The position numbers were made by a program, and so were the translations under genes. 64,000 nt of DNA from Fibrisoma montanum (GTDB taxonomy: Bacteria > Bacteroidota > Bacteroidia > Cytophagales > Spirosomataceae), in the NCBI RefSeq assembly GCF_003583365.1, contig NZ_QXED01000001.1:620001-684000 (forward strand), in the 5' to 3' direction. How positions within the stretch are numbered: position 1 is the stretch's first letter; every line of letters starts with the position of its first letter. Shown here piece by piece: positions 1 through 8,114 of this stretch. Below the pieces are notes generated by a model, which saw only the letters and a program-made list of their open reading frames with translations, ran no database searches and was not told the origin of the DNA.

Positions 1-362
1 GGGATTACCTGGACTACGTCGCCTGTTTTGATCTGTTTACTCTTACCTCCCGCGAGGACCCATACCCCCTGGTGATGCTCGAAGCGGGGCTGAACTACAA
101 TCCGGTGCTGACTTTTCAGGGATCAGGGGGAAGCGCCGACTACGTTGGGCACGACACGGGCTGCCTGATTCCCTACGCGGATGTATCGGCCATGGCCAAT
201 GTGCTCAATCGCCTGATTAACGACCCGATTGAGCGCCGGACGCTAGGAAAAGTTTTTTATGAGCGAGCTATGGCACACGATACGAGTGTATTGGCCCCAC
301 GTTTGCTCTCTTTACTGAGTACATGTATTAACCACCAGCCCGTCCCTCATGGTTATCGGTAA
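1..362 (+). CDS. Glycosyltransferase family 4-like, C-terminal fragment
   Basis: This is the 3' end of a glycosyltransferase whose frame is open from base 3, so the gene begins outside the window. The fragment starts in the second Rossmann domain and carries the retaining GT-B signature SREDPYPLVMLEAG, in which the two Glu residues spaced E-x7-E contact the sugar nucleotide. GSADYVGHDTGCLIPYAD follows, which is the usual diphosphate-loop region of GT4/GT1 enzymes. It would transfer a sugar from a nucleotide donor in the cytoplasm, probably for a surface glycan. Its last 14 bases overlap the next gene, so the two are likely co-transcribed. The acceptor and linkage cannot be told from the fragment. 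Confidence 0.85.
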   Translation, partial: DYLDYVACFDLFTLTSREDPYPLVMLEAGLNYNPVLTFQGSGGSADYVGHDTGCLIPYADVSAMANVLNRLINDPIERRTLGKVFYERAMAHDTSVLAPRLLSLLSTCINHQPVPHGYR

Positions 363-1062
363 TGGGATGATTGCCCGGCGCTTCAGTTCGCTGGCGCATA
401 ATGATGATGTTATTTTGTTTGCCTCAGGTGTTTCTAATTCGAAAGAAACCCAGCGTGAGCCATTTGTTCGGGAGCGCAGGCTCGTTGAGCACTGGCTTCG
501 TCAGGCTGAGGGCCGCTTATTCATTTATTTCAGTACGTGTAGCGTGCATGACCCGACCGAGCGGGGCTCCCCTTACGTAGCGCACAAACTCGCCCTTGAA
601 TCGTTGATCGCTGAGCGGGCCGAACGCTACCTGATCTGCCCCGCGTCGAACGTGGTGGGTGGTACGGGTAATCCGAATACGGTGCTCAATTATTTTATGG
701 CACGCTGCCGGAGTGGCGAGCCCTTCGATGTCTGGCAGGGCGCAACCCGCAACCTGATCGACGTCGATGATCTCTACCAGGTTGTCATGCAGTTGATTGA
801 GGAACCTGTTTTCCATAATCAGACCATCAATGTGGCTTACCCGGTTAGCATCAGCCCGCTGCAGATTGTACAAAGCATTGAACGCTTCACCGGCCGGTCG
901 GCTCAGTACCGACTGATCGACAAAGGGCAGCCATTCCGGATTGTTGCTTCCGAATGTGCTGCTATTCTGGAGTCGTTCGGCAAGCTGATAGATCCTGAAT
1001 GCTATCTCAACGACCTGCTGCACGCTTATTACCAGTGGGCGTTCGAACCTTGCCTGGTGTAG
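349..1062 (+). CDS. NAD-dependent epimerase/dehydratase-like protein
   Basis: This is a 237-residue extended-SDR-type protein. Near the N-terminus VIGNGMIARRF gives a GxGxxA nucleotide-binding loop. YFSTCSV supplies the catalytic Ser/Thr strand, and SPYVAHKLALE supplies the Tyr-x3-Lys catalytic pair. The later motif ATRNLIDVDDLYQVV is the usual 'R-xFIxVxDL' stretch of sugar-nucleotide epimerases and reductases. The protein is shorter than typical 300-residue epimerases. The ATG at 349 lies inside the preceding glycosyltransferase gene, suggesting translational coupling and a role in making or modifying its sugar donor or product. The substrate is unknown. Confidence 0.75.
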   Translation: MVIGNGMIARRFSSLAHNDDVILFASGVSNSKETQREPFVRERRLVEHWLRQAEGRLFIYFSTCSVHDPTERGSPYVAHKLALESLIAERAERYLICPASNVVGGTGNPNTVLNYFMARCRSGEPFDVWQGATRNLIDVDDLYQVVMQLIEEPVFHNQTINVAYPVSISPLQIVQSIERFTGRSAQYRLIDKGQPFRIVASECAAILESFGKLIDPECYLNDLLHAYYQWAFEPCLV

Positions 1063-1106
1063 CCGTCAGCCCCACACGCCCCCGTTCTTTCTGCTCAACT
1101 CATCTC

Positions 1107-1148
1107 AAAAAACAAACGGCCGATCCAGTGATCGGCCGTTTGTTTTTT
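1107..1148. terminator. Bidirectional rho-independent terminator
   Basis: A perfect 19-bp inverted repeat (arms 1107-1125 and 1130-1148) encloses the loop CAGT. The stem begins with six A and ends with six T, so either strand gives a hairpin followed by a U run. It lies between the convergent epimerase-like gene and the susD-like gene and can end transcription from both sides. Confidence 0.92.
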
Positions 1149-1168
1149 GACAACAGTACGCTTTTGAC

Positions 1169-2938
1169 TTATTGATAGCCCTGATTCTGTCGCAGCGTGG
1201 GTTGGCCGTTAATGGCGCTGTTCAGGATCTCCTCGAATGGAATCGGGTAAAACTCGTTCCGGTTTTTAGTGAACGTTGCCCCGGAGAGGTACGTCCGCTG
1301 CGTCCGCTCTTTGGTCAGGTACGCGTTCAGGGTTGGCTCAGCAATGCCCCACCGGACCAGATCGAAGAAGCGATGACCTTCCATCGACGTTTCGAGTCGT
1401 TCTTCAAAGCGCACGGCATTCCGGGCGGCTTCCTTCGTAGCAAACTGCGGAGCACCGGCCGGATACTCCCGAACAACGTAGTTTGCAGCCGGTGCCCCAT
1501 CCGCTCCGCGAACGAAGCCGTCGGGGTTGGCCGCCCGCCGACGGATCTGGTTCACGAGGTCACGAGCGCGGGTCAGGCTTCCGACTTCTACTTCACATTC
1601 GGCCGCCCACAACAGCACCTGCGACAGCCGCATGTACCGGTAGTTATTGGAATGCAGGCGGTTGTTGCCGGGGTTTACACCAAAAAACTGGCGTTCCGGA
1701 ATGTGTTTCTTCGGCGAATAGGGTCCGGCATAAGCCTGATCACGAACCCAGGTCCGACCCGGGTGAACTCCCCAGTCCTTGTACGGAATGCCCCGTCGGC
1801 CAACGGTATGATCCAGTCGGGGATCCAGCGTACCGGCATAGGGTGTAAAGGGCTGATCCGAGGACAGTCCCTGGTCGCTCGTAACATCAGTTTCGTTGAA
1901 TGTATTGATGAGCGGCAGGCCACTGGCATCAGTTTTGTAGGCATTCACCAGGTTCTGCGACGGCTGGTAGAACCCGCAGCAGCCACCCGGCCCCGTGTTG
2001 TACGGCCAGGCCAGTTCGTCGCCCAAACCACCGCCCCCACCCGCCGAGGACGTAACGGAGTACTGGATTTCGAAGATGGATTCGCGGTTATTGCGATTGG
2101 CCGGAGCCGCTGAAAAATTGTCGCCGTATCGATCCATGAGCGCAAACCGGTTACTGGCAATAATCTGGTTAAACAGCGTCAACGCCTGCTGTAGCTTCTG
2201 CGGGTTAGGCGCACCGGTATACGGGTCGAACCCCTGGTACAGATAGCTCTTGGCGAGCATACCCATCGCTGCCCAGCGGGTTGCGCGACCGGGTTCACCG
2301 GGAAAGGCATCGGGCAGATTCTGCATGGCATACATAAAATCGGCTTCAATCCGTGGCCAGGCATCCTCGGTGTTAGGCACTTTGGCGCTGTCGGGCACTT
2401 CTTTGTTATAATCCTGCTCGTCGATGAACGGAATATTGTTCCACATCTTCTTGGCTTCGAAGTGGTAGAACCCCCGCAGGAACCGGGCTTCCGCACTGAT
2501 CACGCGCCGACGGGCCGTATCCAGATCTTCCACCAGTGCAAGATTGTCCAGTACGTCGTTCGTTCGGGCAACGCCGTTGTACAAGGTTCGCCATTTGCCC
2601 CGTACGTGTTCGTTCGTAACTGTCCAGACGTATCGTTCAATCGCCGTCTGCTCGGGCTGGTCACCGGCGTCGGTACCTTTGTAGGCATTGTCGGACGGAA
2701 TTTCACCGAACACCCAGTTCGACCCGGCTCCGTGCCAGCTTGGGCCCACAGACGGTATTCCATCGAGCATACCATACGCACCCGTCAGCAGGGCATCGAT
2801 CCCCCGCGCATCGGTCACCGCGTTTGGATTGAAGGTTCCCTGCGGAGTTCGGGTCAGGAAATCTTCACCGCAGGCATTCAGCATCAGCAGCCCGGCCGTA
2901 GCCAGACCACCACTTATCCATTTTTTTATTGTGTTCAT
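1169..2938 (-). CDS. SusD/RagB family outer-membrane lipoprotein
   Basis: This 589-residue SusD-type protein is the surface lid that captures glycans for its TonB-dependent partner. The N-terminus is a lipoprotein signal peptide with lipobox LNAC (Cys23). The tetratricopeptide-like core follows, including the stretch AEARFLRGFYHFEAKKMWNNIPF. The C-terminal SusD domain has the family hallmark VRFEERLETSMEGHRFFDLVRWG and ends FYPIPFEEILNSAI, both typical of RagB/SusD. It sits 18 bp downstream of the SusC-like gene, as one operon. No glycoside hydrolase or regulator is adjacent, so the ligand is unknown. Confidence 0.95.
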   Translation of the reverse strand: MNTIKKWISGGLATAGLLMLNACGEDFLTRTPQGTFNPNAVTDARGIDALLTGAYGMLDGIPSVGPSWHGAGSNWVFGEIPSDNAYKGTDAGDQPEQTAIERYVWTVTNEHVRGKWRTLYNGVARTNDVLDNLALVEDLDTARRRVISAEARFLRGFYHFEAKKMWNNIPFIDEQDYNKEVPDSAKVPNTEDAWPRIEADFMYAMQNLPDAFPGEPGRATRWAAMGMLAKSYLYQGFDPYTGAPNPQKLQQALTLFNQIIASNRFALMDRYGDNFSAAPANRNNRESIFEIQYSVTSSAGGGGGLGDELAWPYNTGPGGCCGFYQPSQNLVNAYKTDASGLPLINTFNETDVTSDQGLSSDQPFTPYAGTLDPRLDHTVGRRGIPYKDWGVHPGRTWVRDQAYAGPYSPKKHIPERQFFGVNPGNNRLHSNNYRYMRLSQVLLWAAECEVEVGSLTRARDLVNQIRRRAANPDGFVRGADGAPAANYVVREYPAGAPQFATKEAARNAVRFEERLETSMEGHRFFDLVRWGIAEPTLNAYLTKERTQRTYLSGATFTKNRNEFYPIPFEEILNSAINGQPTLRQNQGYQ

Positions 2939-2956
2939 ACGTGTTGGCAGTGAAGG

Positions 2957-5900
2957 TTAGAAACTCAGGTTTAAGCCGACCAGAAATTGACGGGGCGTTG
3001 GATACCGGCCTTCATCGACGCCCAACTGCCGGTCTTCGTTGGAAGCCGACGAGTTACGCAGCGTAATTTCGGGGTCCAGACCGCTGTATTTGGTCACGGT
3101 GAAGAGGTTCGTCGTTTGCAGGTAGATACTGCCTCCGCTCAGACCCAGGCGGGTGCCAAATCCTTTCGGCAGCGAATACGTCAGCTGAATGTTCCGCATC
3201 CGGAAGTACGAGCCCTTTTCAATGAAATAGGTCGAAGCCCGGCTGCTGATGGCATCGTTTTCGTCCAGAATCGGCAGTGTCGCGGTTGGATTCTGGGGCG
3301 TCCATGAGTTGTAGAGCACATCTTTGGTCCGGTTTCCCTGGAACGTATTGAAATCCGTCCAGTAGCGCACGTAGTTGAACAGGTCGTTCCCCGATACGCC
3401 CTGCCCAAACAGCGTCAGGTCGAAATTCCCGTAGCCGACGCTGACGTTCAGCCCGTAGCTAAAATCCGGATGGGGGTTGCCGATAAACGTCTGATCGTCG
3501 GCCGTGATCTGCCCGTCGTTGTTCAGGTCGCGGTACCGAAACTTACCAACGCCCCGTACCCGCTGGCCGTCAATCACCACCTCGGCATCGTTGTAGCCAG
3601 GGAAGCTGGGCGCAGCCGCGGCCTCTTCCGGCGTCTGGAAAATACCGTCGATGACGTAGCCGTAGAACAGCGAAATCGGCTGACCTACCACCGACCGGTT
3701 GACGGCCGGCAGCCGTGAGCTAAGCCCCAGCAGCGGCTCGTTGGGACTGGCCGGATTTAGCTCCAGCACCCGGTTCCGGTACGTCGAGAAGTTACCCGAT
3801 ACCTGGTATCGAATCTTGTCGTCGAAAGCCCGGCCCCGGTAGCTGACCTGCAGGTCAACGCCCCGGTTGCGAATGGCCGCTACGTTCTCGGCGGGCAGAT
3901 CCCCCTGACCGACCGTAGCCGGACGCGGCCGGGTGTAGAGCAGACCCGTCGTTTTTCGTTCATACACGTCGAGGTTAACTTCCAGAGCATTGCTGAACAA
4001 CCCGGCATCCAGTCCTACGTTGATGGATGTGGTCGTTTCCCAGCGGGCATTCGGGTTACCAAAGCGCTGGATGGCAAACCCTGTGTTGTAGGCGTTCGGG
4101 TTGCCGTTGAGGCTGTAGCCCGCCCGGTCGAAGTCAGCCGCGTAAGTTGTGTAGGCGTTATAGTCGCCAATCTCCTGGTTTCCGGTCTGCCCCCAGCCAG
4201 CGCGTAATTTCAGGTCGCTGATCACCGGCACGTTTTTCATGAACGGCTCGCCCGTGATGCGCCAGCCCCCCGAAACGGCCGGGAACGTAGCGTACCGCTG
4301 GGCAGCCAGGAACCGCGACGAAGCATCCCGGCGCAGGGTAGCCTGCAACAGGTATTTGTCGCGGTAGGAGTAGTTGGCCTGGCCGAAATACGAGAACAGC
4401 CGGTAGTCGTTGAACGCGTAGTTGCGGTTGGTTTGGGTAGCCTGGTCGCCGATGTCCAGGTACTGTAGTTCAGGAGCGCCACTGTAGTACCGGTCGCGGA
4501 ATCCTTCGAGGTACTCCCCAAAAGCCGAAATGGCCTCTATGCCCACGAATGCATTCAGGTTGTGCATGTTGGCGAAGGTTTTCCGGTACGACAACGTATT
4601 GGTCCAGGTCCACGAATAGCGGTACTGCGCATCTTTCCGGACGCTGTAGGTCCGAACGGGCTCCGATGCCTCCGGCTCCGGAATGCCGTAGTTGGTACCG
4701 TAGGCCAGCGTACCGTCCAGACCGAAGCTGGTCCGCAGCGTGAAGCCGTCGAGGATATCGGCCTCCGCATACACGTTCCCCAGGGCGCGCAGGTCGCGGT
4801 AGCCGTTGTTCTGAGCCCGGTCGAGCAGCGCTACCGGGTTTTTGGCATTACCCAGGTTACTGCCGAGCGTTCCGGCGTAGTTCCCGGCAACATCGTACAC
4901 CGGCACAATGGGCTGCATCCGAATGGCCATCAGGATGCCGTTTCCTTCCGTGCCTTCGTTGCGAAAACCACCTTTGCGCTGCGCCAGTACCAATTGCAGG
5001 TTTTCGCCGATCCGCACCCGTTTCTTGATCGTGAATTCGGTGTTGGCCCGCAGCGAGTACCGCGTGAATCCGTTGTAGCGAATGATGCCTTCCTGATTAA
5101 AATAACCCACCGAGAGGGCATACCGACCTTTTTCGGTGCCGCCTGTCAGGCCGAGGTTATAGTTCTGGATGGGCGCGTCGGTCATGATTTCGCGCAGCCA
5201 GTCGGTACCTTCCCTGTTGGCGGGCGTAATCTGGAACACGCTGCTGCCGAACCGGGGGTCGTTGAACCGATCGATGCTGTAGTTCTGGTAGGTTCCGTCG
5301 GGGTTCCGGGCCACGCGCGGGTCGCTGGCCGATGTTCCGTCAGGTACGATGAAGTCGGGTATGACCGGTTCGGGGCCGTTTCCGTACTGCGCCTGCGATG
5401 GGTTACCGGTCGCTGGATTCACCACACCGGCATTCCGCTTGCTCTGCCACAGGTACTGGCCATACTCCTGGGTGCTGAGCAGGTCTAAGTACTTGTACGG
5501 TTGTTGGCTACCGTAGTAGGCGTCAAATGTCAGGCGGGGCTCGCCGGACTTACCCTTCTTGGTAGTAATAATCACTACACCATTACCCGCCCGCGATCCG
5601 TAAATGGATGCCGACGTCGCATCTTTCAGAATCTGAATCGACTCGATGTCGTTCTGATTCAGGTTGTTCAGGTTCTCCCGGGTCGGTACGCCGTCGATGA
5701 CATAGAGCGGGTTGTTGTTCCCCAGCGTACCGAAGCCCCGGATCCGGATGCTGGCCCCGCCACCGGGCGAATTGTCCTGCAACACCTGCACACCGGCTGC
5801 GCGGCCCTGAAGCTGCTGACCCAGGTTAGCCGCCGGAACCGACAGCAGTTCTTTGGGGGCAATCACGGTGACGGCACTGGTGATGTCCTTCTTTTCCTGG

Positions 5901-6493
5901 GTAGCGTAGCCCGTTACGACCACCTCATTCAGCGTTGATACGTCCTCCACCAGCGCTACGTTCAGCGTCGTCTGACCACCCACGGCTACCTCCTGTGGTT
6001 TGTAGCCGATAAATGAAAAAACCAGTACAGCGTTGTCCGGAGCCTGCAGCCGGAAGTTTCCTTCGGCATCGGTCGATACGCCACGACTGGTTCCTTTAAC
6101 GGCAACGTTGACACCGGGCAGGCCTGTTCCGGTACCCTGGTCAACCACCCGACCGCTCCGATTGGCCCCCTGGCCTGGACCCGGTTGGCTGGACGACGTA
6201 GTACCGGGTGCGGGGGTAGCGGGTGACTGGGTTGCGGGAGTAGCAGGCTGACTGGTGTTGGCGGGTGCGGCCGATGGGTCCGCAATGGGCGTAACACTCT
6301 GCGGGGCCGTCTGCGTTGGGGTTGTCCCCATGATTGCTCGTTCAGCGGGGGTGGGTGTCGCCGGCTGATTCCCCTGTGTGGCGGTGGTGCTCTGCTGGTT
6401 CGTAGCCGGTGTCTGGGCAAACACCGGTACTTCGGTCAGCGGCAAGCCTACCGACAACCAGAGGCAAGTACGAAACCTTAAGAAGTTTCTCAT
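2957..6493 (-). CDS. SusC/RagA family TonB-linked outer-membrane transporter
   Basis: This 1178-residue TonB-dependent transporter is the partner of the SusD-like lipoprotein. A signal peptide ends near VFA-Q (residue 27). Residues 28-110 form an unusual Pro/Thr/Gln/Ala/Ser-rich spacer. A carboxypeptidase-regulatory-like domain (about 112-195) contains SGRVVDQGTGTGLPGVNVAV. The plug carries the SusC signatures LQGRAAGVQV, NPLYVIDGVP and ASIYGSRAGNGVVIITTKKG. The long beta-barrel ends in Phe (LVGLNLSF), as outer-membrane proteins do. The 225 bp upstream hold no gene; a weak TATGTTTA box lies at 6550-6557 on the minus strand. The substrate is unknown. Confidence 0.95.
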   Translation of the reverse strand: MRNFLRFRTCLWLSVGLPLTEVPVFAQTPATNQQSTTATQGNQPATPTPAERAIMGTTPTQTAPQSVTPIADPSAAPANTSQPATPATQSPATPAPGTTSSSQPGPGQGANRSGRVVDQGTGTGLPGVNVAVKGTSRGVSTDAEGNFRLQAPDNAVLVFSFIGYKPQEVAVGGQTTLNVALVEDVSTLNEVVVTGYATQEKKDITSAVTVIAPKELLSVPAANLGQQLQGRAAGVQVLQDNSPGGGASIRIRGFGTLGNNNPLYVIDGVPTRENLNNLNQNDIESIQILKDATSASIYGSRAGNGVVIITTKKGKSGEPRLTFDAYYGSQQPYKYLDLLSTQEYGQYLWQSKRNAGVVNPATGNPSQAQYGNGPEPVIPDFIVPDGTSASDPRVARNPDGTYQNYSIDRFNDPRFGSSVFQITPANREGTDWLREIMTDAPIQNYNLGLTGGTEKGRYALSVGYFNQEGIIRYNGFTRYSLRANTEFTIKKRVRIGENLQLVLAQRKGGFRNEGTEGNGILMAIRMQPIVPVYDVAGNYAGTLGSNLGNAKNPVALLDRAQNNGYRDLRALGNVYAEADILDGFTLRTSFGLDGTLAYGTNYGIPEPEASEPVRTYSVRKDAQYRYSWTWTNTLSYRKTFANMHNLNAFVGIEAISAFGEYLEGFRDRYYSGAPELQYLDIGDQATQTNRNYAFNDYRLFSYFGQANYSYRDKYLLQATLRRDASSRFLAAQRYATFPAVSGGWRITGEPFMKNVPVISDLKLRAGWGQTGNQEIGDYNAYTTYAADFDRAGYSLNGNPNAYNTGFAIQRFGNPNARWETTTSINVGLDAGLFSNALEVNLDVYERKTTGLLYTRPRPATVGQGDLPAENVAAIRNRGVDLQVSYRGRAFDDKIRYQVSGNFSTYRNRVLELNPASPNEPLLGLSSRLPAVNRSVVGQPISLFYGYVIDGIFQTPEEAAAAPSFPGYNDAEVVIDGQRVRGVGKFRYRDLNNDGQITADDQTFIGNPHPDFSYGLNVSVGYGNFDLTLFGQGVSGNDLFNYVRYWTDFNTFQGNRTKDVLYNSWTPQNPTATLPILDENDAISSRASTYFIEKGSYFRMRNIQLTYSLPKGFGTRLGLSGGSIYLQTTNLFTVTKYSGLDPEITLRNSSASNEDRQLGVDEGRYPTPRQFLVGLNLSF

Positions 6494-6718
6494 TGAGTAA
6501 ACGGGTTAAGATATTGATGTATAAGTACTTAAGTAGACCCCTAAGGGCTTAAACATATTATATTTCTCTTAGGAATATGTCAACTTGTGAATAGGTAAGA
6601 CTATTCAACGGGACAAAAAATTGAAGAAATTGGACACAGTAGTGCCAGACCCATACCGGGGTTGAAACAGGAGGCAAGAAAAGCGGGGAAACTGCCTGAA
6701 TATGAAGTATAAGCTGAA

Positions 6719-7084
6719 CTACTTAGCGTTCAGAGCGGCCAGTTCGGCCCGTAGCTGATCGTTCGTTTGCTGGAGCAGCGCCATACGTTCGTTGAGCTGA
6801 AACAACAGGTACTCCATATTGCGCAGGCGCTCTTCGGTGGTAATGGCTGCAGAGGGCGAATTGAGGGTCTTGAACATAAGGCCTTCGCCCCGCAGCAGCC
6901 AGTCGGCGTTGACCTGTGGGTAGGCCAGCAAAATTTTTTCGATGGTATCGTAGCGGGGCTTCAGTCGCCCGTGCAGGATGTGGTATACTTTCTCGCCCCG
7001 TCGCTCGCCCAACTGCCGGGCAAACTCCAATACACTGACATCAAGAGCGTCGATCAGTTCCTGCAGGCGGTTATGAATGGTCAT
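6719..7084 (-). CDS. XRE-type helix-turn-helix regulator with C-terminal coiled coil
   Basis: This 121-residue protein starts with a helix-turn-helix domain at about residues 5-65 (NRLQELIDALDVSVLEFARQ, later INADWLLRGEG-like VNADWLLRGEGLMF). The 'xDWLLxGEGxMF' ending is typical of Bacteroidota XRE/phage-repressor-like regulators. Residues 85-118 form a short Leu/Gln-rich coiled coil that would allow dimerisation. The gene is divergent from the nuclease operon. Two matching operator-like dyads lie in the shared control region, one on this gene's own -7 box, so autoregulation is likely (inferred). The sequence indicates a repressor but does not prove it. Confidence 0.85.
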   Translation of the reverse strand: MTIHNRLQELIDALDVSVLEFARQLGERRGEKVYHILHGRLKPRYDTIEKILLAYPQVNADWLLRGEGLMFKTLNSPSAAITTEERLRNMEYLLFQLNERMALLQQTNDQLRAELAALNAK

Positions 7085-7099
7085 GGCGCGGTGGGGTTT

Positions 7100-7115
7100 T
7101 ACACAAACTTATGTA
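7100..7115. promoter_or_regulatory. Operator-like dyad O1 over the XRE regulator promoter
   Basis: The 16-bp site TACACAAACTTATGTA has inverted arms TACA and TGTA separated by 8 bp; the dyad extends outward to TTTACA/TGTAAA (7098-7117). On the minus strand its core reads TAAGTTTG, an exact TAnnTTTG box (7111 to 7104) placed to transcribe the XRE gene starting at 7084. It matches O2 at 13 of 16 positions with the same 8-bp spacing. Confidence 0.6.
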
Positions 7116-7240
7116 AAAAAAGATGGTTGCCCGTCATGCGGGTTCACACCTGGGTCAATCTGGCAAAAAACAGCGTAAATGGCGTCAAAAAATGGCGTTC
7201 GATGGAAGGCTGGCCGGGCTTAAAAACTTTGCTCAACGGC

Positions 7241-7271
7241 TTTGCAGATTACACGAAACTATGTATATTTA
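7241..7271 (+). promoter_or_regulatory. Promoter with embedded operator-like dyad O2
   Basis: TTTG at 7241-7244 and TATATTTA at 7264-7271 are 19 bp apart, which fits the Bacteroidota -33/-7 promoter (TTTG, TAnnTTTG). Between and overlapping them lies TACACGAAACTATGTA (7250-7265), the second copy of the dyad seen at 7100-7115. A regulator bound here would block the promoter of the rightward operon. The expected start point is near 7278, giving a leader of about 74 nt. Confidence 0.6.
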
Positions 7272-7351
7272 CCTGTTAAACGAACCCCCTGTAAAAGGCA
7301 AAAGGGACCGCAATATGGGCCCCCTGCTTGAACAGTAAACAACAAATACTA

Positions 7352-7996
7352 ATGAACACGCAAAACAAAAACACAATTGAGACAATTCAAAGCGTTGGCG
7401 CCTTGAAATCTTATCAAAAAGTGCATGAAGTGACCGGAGACGTCGTAAACAAGTATAAATATTTGGAAGGACATCCCCGTCAGTACCGTTTTGATGCCAA
7501 AGAAGGCGTGTTCAACATCAACAGAACCGATAAGCTGGGCCGCACATTGACCTTTCAACCAATCGCCTGGCGGATCTTCACCGACAACATTCTGAACATG
7601 GGCACCAAGAACTGGGCGGAGCTCTTTTTCATTGACGAGAAGAACTGCGTATCGGCGGTGCTGTTCCACGGCTATTCAGTTGATAACATCTTCCGGCTCA
7701 TCGAACCGCTGTATTACGACGACCTGACGCTGGCCGACGTAGTGATCACGGCCGTGGCGGAGAAAAAAGAAAACACGAAAATCCAGCCGAAAGGCGTGTA
7801 TTATATCGCCACGTTCTCGTACAAAATGGGCGACCCTGAGAAGACCAAAGAATTAAAGCAGTTTGCGCAGGATGTTAAGGTCTTCCGCCAAGAAACCCTT
7901 ACCGACATTGCCAATATCAAAACGGCCTTCAACTACTACAATCCGTTTGCCCACGCAGCCGAAGAGCCTGAACTCCTGACCAGCGGAGAGGGGTGA
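7352..7996 (+). CDS. Conserved-looking protein of unknown function upstream of the RecE-like nuclease
   Basis: I do not recognise a family in this 214-residue protein. The ATG at 7352 is preferred to an upstream TTG at 7328. It has no signal peptide or membrane segment. The middle is a mixed alpha/beta stretch (LTFQPIAWRIFTDNILNMG, then WAELFFIDEKNCVSAVLFHG), followed by KGVYYIATFSYKMG. The C-terminus is acidic (EEPELLTSGEG). Acidic tails occur in single-strand-binding proteins. Together with the nuclease gene downstream, this makes a DNA-binding or annealing partner possible, but that is inference from position only. Confidence 0.7.
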   Translation: MNTQNKNTIETIQSVGALKSYQKVHEVTGDVVNKYKYLEGHPRQYRFDAKEGVFNINRTDKLGRTLTFQPIAWRIFTDNILNMGTKNWAELFFIDEKNCVSAVLFHGYSVDNIFRLIEPLYYDDLTLADVVITAVAEKKENTKIQPKGVYYIATFSYKMGDPEKTKELKQFAQDVKVFRQETLTDIANIKTAFNYYNPFAHAAEEPELLTSGEG

Positions 7997-8016
7997 GAAC
8001 ACGGTTTACAGTGTCC

Positions 8017-8072
8017 GGTATTCCGTTTACGGTGAACAGGCTTCTGAAGCTTCGCACCGTAAACGGAATACC
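8017..8072. repeat. 18-bp perfect inverted repeat with 20-nt loop
   Basis: Arms 8017-8034 (GGTATTCCGTTTACGGTG) and 8055-8072 are perfect reverse complements. The loop contains a second small palindrome (GAAGCTTC). A related copy of the arm, CGGTTTACAGTG, lies just upstream at about 8002-8013. There is no T run on either side, so it is not a standard terminator. It sits in the 118-bp gap between the unknown gene and the nuclease gene and would fold strongly in the joint transcript. Confidence 0.85.
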
Positions 8073-8114
8073 ATCCCCCTATTCTGATTGTTCAACCTCA
8101 AAACACATGCACGA

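Noticed and set aside
4562-5488. 308-codon frame antisense to the first SusC-like gene, and similar long antisense frames elsewhere (1172-2113, 22427-23251, 59259-60230)
   Set aside because: These lie fully inside well-supported genes on the other strand. High third-position GC makes long shadow frames; their proteins show no domains.
6494-6718. Small gene or riboswitch in the gap before the first SusC-like gene
   Set aside because: No coding frame with support and no stable structure; only a weak TATGTTTA box.
7177-7198. AAATGGCGT direct repeat with 13-bp period, considered as an iteron or operator
   Set aside because: Only two copies and no dyad; too short to support a function.
7123-7338. 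Open frame of 71 codons in the control region before the nuclease operon
   Set aside because: It runs through both the -33/-7 promoter and the O2 dyad, has no family features and would precede the real start at 7352; taken as chance.
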